From positions 1-64,000 of the forward strand of contig NZ_RHFH01000004.1 in NCBI RefSeq assembly GCF_004745075.1: 64,000 bases of DNA, written 5' to 3'. Below, one piece after another: positions 51,555 to 60,320 of the stretch (position 1 is its first letter; each line of letters opens with the position of its first letter). A program made the translations under genes and the position numbers. The DNA is from Brevibacterium sp. S111. Lineage in GTDB: Bacteria > Actinomycetota > Actinomycetes > Actinomycetales > Brevibacteriaceae. The notes below the pieces were generated by a model, which was not told the DNA's origin, ran no database searches, and saw only the letters and a program-made list of their open reading frames with translations.

Positions 51555-52103
51555 ATGTCCACCACGACAGCCACCACCGAGATCGCATTCACAGCCGTCG
51601 CCGAGCTGCTCAACGAGCGCCCGATCCTGCGTCTGCCCGCCGATGCCAGCGGGCAGCTTCCCTCACGCGGTCAGGTCGCGGTGCAGGGATCGCTCAACGC
51701 AGTCGAGTTCTCCACCGTCGTCGAGCCCGATGGCCTGCGCGGTCATTGGATCGGCCTCGACGAGGAACTGTGGAACCGGCTCGGCCTCTCCCCCGGTGAC
51801 GAGGTCGCCGCGACACTGACTCCGCAGAGCCGGTGGCCCGAGGTCGTCGTCCCCGCTGATATGCAATCGGCGCTCGCCGATGCTCCTGCGCTGGCCGAGG
51901 TCTGGCAGGAACTCACCCCGATGGCCCATTGGGAGTGGGTGCGCTGGGTGAAGTCCACGAAGAACGCAGCCACTCGGGCCCGCCGCGTCGAAGTCACTCT
52001 CTCGAAGCTCGAGTCGGGCCTGCGTCGACCCTGCTGCTTCGACAGGTCATCGTGCACGGACCCCGAGGTGTCGAAGAGCGGAAAGCTGCTCGGGCAGTCC
52101 TGA
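51555..52103 (+). CDS. YdeI/OmpD-associated, DUF1905-like protein
   Basis: 182 residues with an N-terminal DUF1905-like beta-barrel (about residues 8-90, LGLSPGDEVAATLTP) and a C-terminal YdeI helical part (about 95-160, ELTPMAHWEWVRWVKSTKNAATRARRVE). RBS GAGGAGAG precedes ATG 51555. Proteins of this group were linked to bacteriocin and stress tolerance, but the molecular role is unknown. It ends with an unusual Cys-containing tail, PCCFDRSSC. Confidence 0.8.
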   Translation: MSTTTATTEIAFTAVAELLNERPILRLPADASGQLPSRGQVAVQGSLNAVEFSTVVEPDGLRGHWIGLDEELWNRLGLSPGDEVAATLTPQSRWPEVVVPADMQSALADAPALAEVWQELTPMAHWEWVRWVKSTKNAATRARRVEVTLSKLESGLRRPCCFDRSSCTDPEVSKSGKLLGQS

Positions 52104-52117
52104 ACCGGTCTCCGACC

Positions 52118-53407
52118 TCATTCGGGTGCGGGGTCGCGGAGCACCGACTGCTTCGGGCGGACGGTGAGCGTGAGCAGGGCGCCGACGACTGAGACGACAG
52201 CTGCTGAGGCGAACAGCAGCCAGAAGCCCCCGACGAGGGCCACGAGTCCTGCCCCCAGCAGGGGTCCGACCAGCTGTCCGAGGTTCGCTGCGCTGTTGAC
52301 GAGGCTGAGATCGCGGGCGTGGTCCTCGGGATCGAGCAGCAGATCGGTGGCGAATGCGAGGCTCACGGCCATGTACGCGCCGTAGCCGGTCCCCATGAAG
52401 GCGGCCGCGACCGCGGTCACCGGGTAGCTCGGACTGATGAGGATGATGACGCCCGATGAAGCCTGGATCAGGGCGGTCGTCACCGTCCACAGCCGTCGGT
52501 TCCCGCTGCGGTCGGAGATCATCCCGACGATGATCGAGGCGATGACGACGAAGACCGTGTAGATGACGATGAGCACCAGCAGCTTGTCCTCGGCCGTCGC
52601 CGACGGCACCCCGATGCCGTAGAGCAGGAAGAACAGCAGCAGCGATGTGCCGCAGGCATTGCCCACATTGACGATGAAGCGGCTGACGAGCAGTCTCGTG
52701 AAGTTCGGGTCGAGGAGCGAGGACACCCGCGCCCGCGTCAGCGATGTCCGCTCATGCAGCGCCTGCACTGCCGGGTGCAGCGGCGGCGGATCGGGCAGCA
52801 GCAGTGCCGTGCCCACCCCGATCACGGCGATGAGGCCGGCGAGCACGACATAGGCTGTGCCGAGACCGAGGCCGAGCAGGACGACAGCGCCGACGCCGAC
52901 GACTATGCCGATGGCCTGGGCCGAGCTGGCCGCCGCCGAGGCTGCACCCCGTTGAGCGTCGAGCTGATCGGCGATGAGTGCCGTCAGCGCCGCAGACGCA
53001 GTCGAAATGCCCACAGAGGTGATCACCCAGGCGCCGCCGACGTTGACCGGGCCCTCGGCGACGCCGGTGAGGACGAGGCCGAGAGCGGCACACAGCGAAC
53101 CGCCGATCGCCCACGGTCGCCGGCGACCGAGACGAGAACGCGTGCGGTCGGAGAACCGACCGGCGATCGGGGCGATGACGATTCCGGCCAGCCCGCCGGC
53201 GGAGAGGACGAGTCCGGACCAGACGACGCCGTCGATCCAGTGACCACTCTGAGTATCGAGCTGCATCGGCAGGAGCAGTTGGACCGGGGTGAGCTGCACA
53301 GTCCAGATCGCCAGCCACGCCAGCGTGAACCATGCCATCCACCCGGGTCCGACCCGTTTCGCGGTCCCATCACCGGAGGCGGGACTCGACTCGATCCCGA
53401 AGCTCAT
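52118..53407 (-). CDS. MFS transporter (sugar/glycoside type)
   Basis: A 429-residue 12-helix transporter with GRFSDRTRSRLGRRRPW, a GPH-like motif A found in sugar and glycoside symporters. Its ATG overlaps the beta-glucosidase stop (ATGA), so it probably imports the glucoside hydrolysed by that enzyme. Specific sugar unknown. Confidence 0.85.
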   Translation of the reverse strand: MSFGIESSPASGDGTAKRVGPGWMAWFTLAWLAIWTVQLTPVQLLLPMQLDTQSGHWIDGVVWSGLVLSAGGLAGIVIAPIAGRFSDRTRSRLGRRRPWAIGGSLCAALGLVLTGVAEGPVNVGGAWVITSVGISTASAALTALIADQLDAQRGAASAAASSAQAIGIVVGVGAVVLLGLGLGTAYVVLAGLIAVIGVGTALLLPDPPPLHPAVQALHERTSLTRARVSSLLDPNFTRLLVSRFIVNVGNACGTSLLLFFLLYGIGVPSATAEDKLLVLIVIYTVFVVIASIIVGMISDRSGNRRLWTVTTALIQASSGVIILISPSYPVTAVAAAFMGTGYGAYMAVSLAFATDLLLDPEDHARDLSLVNSAANLGQLVGPLLGAGLVALVGGFWLLFASAAVVSVVGALLTLTVRPKQSVLRDPAPE

Positions 53408-54756
53408 GATCGAGCGGCAGCGATGAGTTCGCGATACCAGTCGTAGGAGGCTTTCGGACTGCGTCGGGCGGTGTGCATGTCGACATGGACGAGGCCGAAG
53501 CGCTGGGTCCACCCGTCGGCCCATTCGAAATTGTCGAGCAGCGACCAGACGGTGTATTGGTCGATCCGGACTCCCGCGGCTCGTGCCTCGGCGACGGCGC
53601 CGAGGTGGTCACGCAGATAGGCGATGCGCTCTCGATCCTCGATCTGCCCGGCAGCGGAGTCCGGTTCTGGGAAGGAGGCACCGTTCTCGGCGATGACGAT
53701 CGGCGGCAGCGCCTGACCGTACCGGTTGCGCAGATCGATGAGGAAGTCGCGCATGGTGTCGGGCCGGATCGGCCACTGCGGGCCGAACCCCGTGGTCGGG
53801 GCCCCGGGCGTGGGCACCATGTCGAAGGGCAGCGGACCTGCGGAGGCGGCGCGGACGGTGATCGGATTGTAATAGTTGAATCCGTAGATCTCGTTGTGCG
53901 CCGAGATCACATCCATATCCCCGTCCCGGATGGGCATGTCGACGCCGAAGGCGCCGAGATCGGGATACGCGCCCAGCAGCAGCGGTTCGGCGAAGAGCCG
54001 GTTCATGATGACATCGAGGATCCCGGCTGCCTCGAGGTCGGCATCGGCGTCAGTCTCCGGGAGGATGAGGCTGTGGTTGATGGTCGGCGCGGCCTGCACT
54101 GCACCGCGTTCGCGCAGGATCGCTGCGGCGAGTCCGTGGGCGAGCAGCTGATGGTGGACCGTCGGCAAGGCGTCGAAGAGCATCGTATGCCCGGGAGCGA
54201 GTTCGCCGAGGGCATAGCCCTGCAGAGAGGTCGAGGCGGGTTCGTTGATCGTGTACCAATGTCGGACCCGATCATCGAGACGATCGGCGACGGCGGTGAC
54301 ATACTCGCCGAACCGGTCGGCCGTATCCCGGTTGAGCCACCCGCCTGCGGCTTCGAGGGGCGAGGGAAGATCCCAATGGTAGAGGGTCGGCTCCGGGGTG
54401 ATCCCGGCATCGAGCAGTTCGTCGACGAGTTGATCGTAGTAGTCGAGTCCGGGTCGGTTGACCGCGGTGTGGGGCCCGCCGTCGGGGATGATGCGAGGCC
54501 AGGAGATCGAGAATCTGTATCGGTCGACGCCGAGTCCGGCCAGCAGTCCGACGTCCTCTGAACTGCGGTGATAGCTGTCGGGTCCCGGTTCTGCGCTGCT
54601 GCCGTCGATCACCGCGCCGGGTTTATCGACGAAGTCATCCCAGATCGATCGTCCGCGACCGTCTTCGCATCTGGCGCCTTCGATCTGGAAGGCGGCAGTG
54701 GCCGCCGAGAACCGCAGACCGTGCACAGCCGCACCAGCGACATCCATGTCTTCCAT
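53404..54756 (-). CDS. GH1 beta-glucosidase
   Basis: A 450-residue family 1 glycoside hydrolase: acid/base Glu172 in TINEPAS and nucleophile Glu near residue 353 in VIAENGAS. The N-terminal FSAATAAFQIEGA and the sugar-site WSLLDNFEWADGW are typical. No signal peptide, so it acts in the cytoplasm. GTG/ATG choice: ATG 54756 has TATTCT 4 nt upstream; the ATG three codons later is an alternative start. Operon with the MFS transporter. Confidence 0.93.
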   Translation of the reverse strand: MEDMDVAGAAVHGLRFSAATAAFQIEGARCEDGRGRSIWDDFVDKPGAVIDGSSAEPGPDSYHRSSEDVGLLAGLGVDRYRFSISWPRIIPDGGPHTAVNRPGLDYYDQLVDELLDAGITPEPTLYHWDLPSPLEAAGGWLNRDTADRFGEYVTAVADRLDDRVRHWYTINEPASTSLQGYALGELAPGHTMLFDALPTVHHQLLAHGLAAAILRERGAVQAAPTINHSLILPETDADADLEAAGILDVIMNRLFAEPLLLGAYPDLGAFGVDMPIRDGDMDVISAHNEIYGFNYYNPITVRAASAGPLPFDMVPTPGAPTTGFGPQWPIRPDTMRDFLIDLRNRYGQALPPIVIAENGASFPEPDSAAGQIEDRERIAYLRDHLGAVAEARAAGVRIDQYTVWSLLDNFEWADGWTQRFGLVHVDMHTARRSPKASYDWYRELIAAARS

Positions 54757-54848
54757 AACCAGAATATGTCACGGACGCATCACTGCCGCAATGCCTTCAC
54801 CAGGGTGAGCACCGGTCAGCGCCGCCGATATGCGCTGAGACGGAGTGC

Positions 54849-55202
54849 TCAGGAGCCGGCTGCAATGCCCTTCGACATCCAGACCAACGGGATCTGCAGC
54901 GGCAGGCGCGCGAGTGCGATCGCGCGGGCTTTCGGCTCGTCCCGATGTTTGACCACGGTGTAGATGTTGGCGGGGAACACACCGATCATGAGCGCTGCGG
55001 ACGCGGCACCGCCGAGGCGCCGCGTAGACGGAACGGCCAGGAGTCCGGCACATCCGAGTTCGGCGACACCGCTGGCATAGGTCCAGAATCGCGGATTGCC
55101 CAGCCGGGGCGGAACGATGGCGTCGAAAGGCTTCGGCCGGGCGAAATGGATGATTCCCGCCGTGCCGAGGAGCCCTGCCATGATCGCTGTCTGGATCTTC
55201 AC
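54849..55202 (-). CDS. DoxX-like membrane protein
   Basis: 117 residues with four helices; IHFARPKPFDAIVPP and ASGVAELGCAGLL are the family signature of small DoxX/MauE-type proteins. GTG 55202 with GAGG about 12 nt upstream is preferred; longer frames read into the neighbouring tRNA gene. Possibly involved in redox or membrane quinone reactions, but function is not known. Confidence 0.8.
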   Translation of the reverse strand: MKIQTAIMAGLLGTAGIIHFARPKPFDAIVPPRLGNPRFWTYASGVAELGCAGLLAVPSTRRLGGAASAALMIGVFPANIYTVVKHRDEPKARAIALARLPLQIPLVWMSKGIAAGS

Positions 55203-55240
55203 TGATGGGCCACCTCTGCGGCTGGTGTCGGGACGACGAG

Positions 55241-55313
55241 TGGAGCTAAGGGGATTCGAACCCCTGACCTCTTCATTGCGAACGAAGCGCTCTACCAACT
55301 GAGCTATAGCCCC
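55241..55313 (-). tRNA. tRNA-Ala (CGC)
   Basis: A 73-base cloverleaf with acceptor GGGGCTA/TAGCTCC, anticodon loop TTCGCAA giving CGC, T-loop TTCGAAT and discriminator A. It reads GCG codons and complements the GGC isoacceptor at 41551. Confidence 0.96.
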
Positions 55314-55324
55314 TTGCGCTCTTC

Positions 55325-55354
55325 AGCTTACGCCTCCTGCCCGCCGCAGATCAA
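55325..55354 (-). promoter_or_regulatory. tRNA-Ala(CGC) promoter
   Basis: On the minus strand TTGATC (55354-55349), an 18-base spacer and TAAGCT (55330-55325), with the tRNA beginning 12 bases later. Same -10 hexamer and spacer as tRNA-Asn. Confidence 0.65.
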
Positions 55355-55464
55355 AACGACGACTGTCTTGTTCGAACACCGCCTCACCTGGGCACGGATC
55401 CCTGGAGACTGCTCGGTGAGACGAGTACAGTCGTGAGCAGGTCCCCTCTATGAAAGGACGTGTT

Positions 55465-56676
55465 ATGGCAGAGGAATTCGGAACCGTCGTCATCGGCGCA
55501 GGCATCGGCGGAGGAACCGTCGTCGAGTCGCTGCGAGACTCCGGATACGCAGGGTCCGTCGCTCTGGTAGGAGCCGATCCCGCCGCTCCCTACTACCGTC
55601 CTGACCTGTCGAAGAAAGTCATGCTCGAAAACTCGGACCCAGCCGAGTCCGCACTGCGCGGCGACGACTGGTACGCAGCACATGATGTGTCGACATTCTT
55701 CGGCTCCCCCGTCGCCGCACTCGACCCCACCGGACAGACGGTGACTCTGGACTCCGGTGAAGAACTGAAGTACGGGCAGGCGATCCTCGCCACTGGATCG
55801 ACACCGCGCACACTCGACGTTCCGGGGACCCAGCTCGGCAATATCCACACACTCCGCGACGCCGGCGATGCCGTGGCCATCCGCTCCCAGTTCGGCGAGG
55901 GCAAGAGAGTCGCCGTCATCGGCGGAGGGTGGATCGGCCTCGAGGTCGCGGCCGCGGCGAAGACCCGGGGCTGCGACGTCACCGTCATCCTCCACACCGA
56001 CGCTCCCCCGCTGTCTTCGGTTCTCGGCCATGAGATCGGTGAGCACTTCGAACAGCTGCACCGGAAGAACGGGGTGAAGTTCATCAAGGAGGCGGAGACG
56101 ACCGCCTTCACCGGTTCCGATTCCGTCGAAGTCGTCGAGACGAGCGCGGGCAGCGTCCCTGCCGACCTCGTTGTCGTCGGCATCGGTGCGGATCCGGCCA
56201 CCGGTCCGGCCGCCTCGGCGGGGTTGACGGTCGACGACGGGGTGATCGTCGACGAACACATGCGCACCTCCGACGGCAGCATCCTGGCCATCGGCGACAT
56301 CGCGAATGCGCACAATGTTCTCCGCGAAGAGCGACTGCGGATCGAGCACTGGGACAACGCGGTGCGGCAGGCCGAGGTCGCGGCCTCGACGATCACCGGC
56401 GGATCCAAGGCCTATGATTGGCAGCCGTATTTCTACACCGACCAGTTCGACCTCGGCATGGAATACGTGGGTCGGGGCGGCGCCGATGACGAAGTCGTCA
56501 TCCGCGGTGACCGGGCCGGCGGAGAATTCATCGTGTTCTGGCTCCGCGACGGCCGCGTCTCGGCGGCGATGAATGTCAACATCTGGGACTTCGGTGATGA
56601 GCTGCGGGCTCTCATCGGCAAGGAGGTCTCAGCCGAACGCCTGGCCGATGAGCAGGTGCCGGTCGGCGAGCTGTGA
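55465..56676 (+). CDS. Ferredoxin-reductase-like FAD/NAD(P) oxidoreductase
   Basis: A 403-residue pyridine-nucleotide disulfide-reductase-fold flavoprotein of the ferredoxin/rubredoxin reductase type. The FAD site is TVVIGAGIGGGT near residue 6, the NAD(P) site VAVIGGGWIGLEVA near 147 and the second FAD motif SILAIGDIAN near 275; a C-terminal reductase domain follows. It lacks the redox-active Cys pair, as expected for this group. No ferredoxin, P450 or oxygenase gene is adjacent, so the partner is unknown. AAAGGACG lies upstream of ATG 55465. Confidence 0.88.
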   Translation: MAEEFGTVVIGAGIGGGTVVESLRDSGYAGSVALVGADPAAPYYRPDLSKKVMLENSDPAESALRGDDWYAAHDVSTFFGSPVAALDPTGQTVTLDSGEELKYGQAILATGSTPRTLDVPGTQLGNIHTLRDAGDAVAIRSQFGEGKRVAVIGGGWIGLEVAAAAKTRGCDVTVILHTDAPPLSSVLGHEIGEHFEQLHRKNGVKFIKEAETTAFTGSDSVEVVETSAGSVPADLVVVGIGADPATGPAASAGLTVDDGVIVDEHMRTSDGSILAIGDIANAHNVLREERLRIEHWDNAVRQAEVAASTITGGSKAYDWQPYFYTDQFDLGMEYVGRGGADDEVVIRGDRAGGEFIVFWLRDGRVSAAMNVNIWDFGDELRALIGKEVSAERLADEQVPVGEL

Positions 56677-56730
56677 ACCGTCCCTGCCGGAGGAACACGC
56701 CCTGGAGCTGCCTCTGGCATCCTGGTAGGC

Positions 56731-57453
56731 ATGGAATCGCTCTTCGCCGATGAGGCCTTCGACCGCCGGCCCGAGATCGTCGCCCCCGGAGCGGTCTGGC
56801 TGCCGGGTTTCCTCGGTCCCGAGGCGCAGTCATGGATCATCGCCCGCTACGCCGAGTGGCAGGCCGGTCCGGTCCCGCCGCATGCCACGGTGATCGCCGG
56901 TCACCCGATGAGTGTGCAGACGATCGGACTGGGCTGGCACTGGCGGCCGGGACGCTACGATCGCCGGGCCGACGATGTCAACAGAGAATTCGTGCTGCCG
57001 TTTCCCGACTGGATGAAGCGGCTGGGCCGTCAGGTGCTGCAGGCGGCGACGGAGGTCGTCGACGACAGCGCGGGATTCGGGCCGGATGCGGCCGGGGTCT
57101 GGGGGTTCGTTCCCGAGGATTACCACCCGGATGTGGCGCTTGTGAACTACTACGATGCGCACGCGAAGATGGGCATGCACCAGGACAAGGACGAAATCGA
57201 TCCCGCCCCGGTCGTTTCTCTGTCCCTCGGCGACACCTGCCTGTTCAGGTTCGGCAACTCGGAGACCCGCAACCGCCCGTTCACAGACCTGCGCTTAGCG
57301 TCCGGCGATGCGTTCGTCTTCGGCGGGCCGGCCCGCTTCGCCTTCCATGGGGTGCAGTCGATCCGTGCGGCAACCGCGCCGGACCACGGACGGTTGGACC
57401 ACCTCGGCGGGGGCAGAATCAACATCACCATGCGCACGACCGGTCGAGACTGA
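56731..57453 (+). CDS. alkB: AlkB-type 2-oxoglutarate-dependent dioxygenase
   Basis: A 240-residue AlkB that oxidatively removes 1-methyladenine and 3-methylcytosine lesions. Iron ligands His150 and Asp152 lie in GMHQDKDE and His206 in FHGVQS; the 2-oxoglutarate Arg is in the C-terminal INITMRTT. The loop VNYYDAHAKMG is typical. RBS not evident. It follows the flavoprotein gene by 54 bases, possibly as a separate unit, and is convergent with the mnh operon. Confidence 0.93.
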   Translation: MESLFADEAFDRRPEIVAPGAVWLPGFLGPEAQSWIIARYAEWQAGPVPPHATVIAGHPMSVQTIGLGWHWRPGRYDRRADDVNREFVLPFPDWMKRLGRQVLQAATEVVDDSAGFGPDAAGVWGFVPEDYHPDVALVNYYDAHAKMGMHQDKDEIDPAPVVSLSLGDTCLFRFGNSETRNRPFTDLRLASGDAFVFGGPARFAFHGVQSIRAATAPDHGRLDHLGGGRINITMRTTGRD

Positions 57454-57465
57454 CGACGACCGGCT

Positions 57466-57849
57466 TCACCCCTCTTCGGAGTCGACGTCGATCACGCCTT
57501 CCGGTGGGAAGGCCAACCGGTTCGGAGAGGTCTTGCGGAACACGGGCTGCCCCGACAGCACGGTCGACCGGGCAAGCGTATTGCTCGCCACCGAGGACAC
57601 GATGATCAGGCACAGCACGGCAACGACGGCCATGAGCAGGGATGACCAGGAGAAGCCTGCGGAATGCAGGTCGAAGACGTAGGCGGCGGCGACGATGAGC
57701 GGCATACCCAGCCCTGTAGCCGGTGAGAACACGTTGATCCGGGACAGAGCGTCACGGACGCGGAACATCGCCAGGGCGGAGCCGAGCAGCAGCAGCGACC
57801 CGGTGATGCCGAAGATCCCGACGAGGGAGGTGGCCAGAGTTTCGTTCAT
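57466..57849 (-). CDS. mnhG: Mrp antiporter subunit G
   Basis: 127 residues, three membrane helices (about 7-30, 44-65, 70-92) and a soluble tail. Last subunit of the Na+/H+ (Mrp) complex operon. Family motif ALAMFRVRDALSRINVFSPA. It overlaps mnhF by one base (TGATG). Confidence 0.9.
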   Translation of the reverse strand: MNETLATSLVGIFGITGSLLLLGSALAMFRVRDALSRINVFSPATGLGMPLIVAAAYVFDLHSAGFSWSSLLMAVVAVLCLIIVSSVASNTLARSTVLSGQPVFRKTSPNRLAFPPEGVIDVDSEEG

Positions 57850-58109
57850 CAGCGGTGCCCCCTCGTGAGGATGCGCGACAGGGCGATGGTCGCGAGGATG
57901 CCGACCATGGAAGCCAGAAAGACCACGTCGAGGACGACCGAGGACGACACGGCGATGCCGAGCATCGTGACGATCGCGATGGCGGAGAAGTAGATGAGGT
58001 CGGAGACCACTGCCCGTGAACCCTGATCGCGGGCGGTGAGCACCCGGATCAGGCCGATGATGATGGCGGCGGCCAAGATGACGGCGCAGATGCCGACGAC
58101 GACGATCAC
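57849..58109 (-). CDS. mnhF: Mrp antiporter subunit F
   Basis: 86 residues with three helices; GIAVSSSVVLDVVFLASMVG is typical of MnhF/MrpF. Overlaps mnhE by four bases. Confidence 0.9.
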   Translation of the reverse strand: MIVVVGICAVILAAAIIIGLIRVLTARDQGSRAVVSDLIYFSAIAIVTMLGIAVSSSVVLDVVFLASMVGILATIALSRILTRGHR

Positions 58110-58477
58110 GACAGGTCTCCTTCCGGCTCGGCCCGCGGCGCCCGGCCCCGGGTCATGGCGAGCAGACGTGATTCCATATCGACCAGACCGGCCAGGGCAT
58201 CCTCTTCGGAATCCTCGAACAGAGCGTGGACGAAGATCGCGGGAGGTGTCGTACTGGTACCGGCCGCGATCGCGGCGACCAGGGTGCCCGGAGTGATCGT
58301 GATCGATGAGGCGAAGAGGGTGACTTCGAGGTCGGTGGCGCAGCGCATCGGCAGTTCGACGATCATCGGTTCCGCATAGTCGGCACGGAAGAGCCGGGCG
58401 ACGATGGTGAGCGAACCCGTGATGATGGCCCAGACGATGAAGCCGAGGTAGAACACTCCGTGGACGAGACGCATCAT
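58106..58477 (-). CDS. mnhE: Mrp antiporter subunit E
   Basis: 123 residues: an N-terminal hydrophobic region of one or two helices (about 5-30), then a MrpE-type soluble domain with ITITPGTLVAAI and IFVHALFEDSEEDA. Shorter than some MrpE proteins (about 160) at the N-terminus. Overlaps mnhD by four bases. Confidence 0.88.
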   Translation of the reverse strand: MMRLVHGVFYLGFIVWAIITGSLTIVARLFRADYAEPMIVELPMRCATDLEVTLFASSITITPGTLVAAIAAGTSTTPPAIFVHALFEDSEEDALAGLVDMESRLLAMTRGRAPRAEPEGDLS

Positions 58478-59991
58478 GGTGTCAGCACCGCCTGGATGTA
58501 GTCACTGTGGTCGAGCAGTCCGGTCGCCGCCCGATGCGTGAGGTCGAGCAGAGGCTCCGGATAGGCGAACAGGGCGACGGAGACGCCGATCATCACCGTG
58601 GCGGGCGCGAGCAGCCGAGCAGGGATGCGCACGCTGCGCAGGATCGGTTCGGCCGGGGCACGGCCGGTCTCGGCCGAGTCGGGCCGATAGGTCTGCATCG
58701 GCGGTCCCCAGAAGGTGTTGCGCCAGGTCCGCTGCAGCGCCAGGAGACTGATCAGAGCACCGATGACGATCGCAGCGACGAGGACCCAGCCGATTCCCCC
58801 GCCGAAATCCGTGGCCGCGGTGATGAGCCCGACCTTGCCCCACAGCCCCGATGTCGGCGGAAGACCGACGAGGGAGAACAGGCCGAGGATCATGAGCACG
58901 GTGGCCCACCTCTCACGGGACGCCAGCCCGGAGAGCTTCCGGAAGGACCCCGTTCCGTACGTCTGTTCGACCGCCCCCATGATGAGCAGCAGCCCGGACA
59001 TCGTGATCATGTGATGGATCATGTAGAAGGCACCGGCCCCGAGTGCCGCTGAACTCAGCAGGGTCACGCCGAGAAGGATGTGCCCGACGCCCGCGGTCAT
59101 CTGGAACCCGAGGACGTTGCGCACGCGCGCCTGCCCGAATCCGGAGAGCGCACCGATGAGGATGCTGACCACGGCGACGACGAGCAGCACGTTCACCCAC
59201 GGGGCGGGTTCACCGTAGACCGTGGTGTAGATGCGGTAGACGGCGTAGAGTCCGACCTTCGAATGCAGGCCGGAGAAGAGGGACATCATCCCCGCCGAGG
59301 TGTTCGGGTAGGTGCGGACCAGCCAACCGTGGAAGGGCGCGCCACCGGCTTTGATGAGCAGCGACAGCAGCACCACTCCGAGGGCGATTCCCGCCTGACC
59401 GGTCGGTCTGCCCTGGTCGGCGAGGACCGCGAGGTTGACCGTACCGGTGGCACCGTAGACGAAGCCGACTCCGATGAGCAGCATCGTGGAGGTGAGCAGG
59501 TTGACCATGACATAGAGCCGACCGATGCCGAGCCTGCGCCAGGTGCCGGTCACGGCGATGAGGGCGTAGGCCGGCAGCATCATCACTTCGACGAAGACGA
59601 AGAAGTTGAACAGGTCCCCCGTCAGCAGGGCCCCATAGACACCGGTGAGCATCATGAGGATGAGCGCGGGAACGAACCGATACTGGTCCTCTCCCGTGGT
59701 GATGAGGAACAGACAGCTGATGAACGCGACCAGGGAGGTGAGCGCGAGCATGAGCGCGGTGAAGGTGTCCGAGACGAACACGATCGCCAGGCCGGGCACA
59801 TAGTCGCCCACCGAATGCGCGAGCACCGGGGTGGACCGGTGGAGGCCGAGCAGCACGATGCCGCTGATGCCCACGAAGGCCGGAACCGCCAGGAGCAGCA
59901 GCCGGTCGAAGGTGCGTGAGGTGATGAGCACGCTCAGCGCCGAGGCGAGCAGCGGCACCCCGATGAGGAGGAGAAGCAGGGCGGAGTTCAT
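58474..59991 (-). CDS. mnhD: Mrp antiporter subunit D
   Basis: A 505-residue NuoN/NuoM-like proton-pumping subunit with about 14 helices. KAGGAPFHGWLVRTYPNTSAG and LHSKVGLYAVYRIY hold the conserved Lys residues of the proton path. Overlaps mnhC by four bases. Confidence 0.93.
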   Translation of the reverse strand: MNSALLLLLIGVPLLASALSVLITSRTFDRLLLLAVPAFVGISGIVLLGLHRSTPVLAHSVGDYVPGLAIVFVSDTFTALMLALTSLVAFISCLFLITTGEDQYRFVPALILMMLTGVYGALLTGDLFNFFVFVEVMMLPAYALIAVTGTWRRLGIGRLYVMVNLLTSTMLLIGVGFVYGATGTVNLAVLADQGRPTGQAGIALGVVLLSLLIKAGGAPFHGWLVRTYPNTSAGMMSLFSGLHSKVGLYAVYRIYTTVYGEPAPWVNVLLVVAVVSILIGALSGFGQARVRNVLGFQMTAGVGHILLGVTLLSSAALGAGAFYMIHHMITMSGLLLIMGAVEQTYGTGSFRKLSGLASRERWATVLMILGLFSLVGLPPTSGLWGKVGLITAATDFGGGIGWVLVAAIVIGALISLLALQRTWRNTFWGPPMQTYRPDSAETGRAPAEPILRSVRIPARLLAPATVMIGVSVALFAYPEPLLDLTHRAATGLLDHSDYIQAVLTP

Positions 59992-60320
59992 GAGTCGCGC
60001 TCCTCCCCTGTCTCGGGGCTGCGTTTCTGATCGTCGTCATGACCGAGCACGGCCAGGGCGAGCATGAAGATCGTCACCGCCAAGGTGATGACGATGGCGG
60101 TGAGGACGAAGGCCTGGGGCAGAGGGTCGGCCGCTTCCGCCAGGCCGCTGCGGCCGGCGAGCGGTTCGCCTCGCCATGCTCCGACTCCGGCCGAGAGCAG
60201 AATGAAGTTCGCGGCATGCGAGATGAGGGTGAGCCCGAAGACTCCCCGGACCATCGACCGCTGCATCATGAGGTAGACGCCGCCGGTGGTGAGGACGCCG
60301 ATCGTCAGTGCCAGAATCAT
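59988..60320 (-). CDS. mnhC: Mrp antiporter subunit C
   Basis: 110 residues, three helices, NuoK-like; GVYLMMQRSMVRGVFGLTLISH is the family signature. Overlaps the mnhAB fusion by four bases. Confidence 0.92.
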   Translation of the reverse strand: MILALTIGVLTTGGVYLMMQRSMVRGVFGLTLISHAANFILLSAGVGAWRGEPLAGRSGLAEAADPLPQAFVLTAIVITLAVTIFMLALAVLGHDDDQKRSPETGEERDS

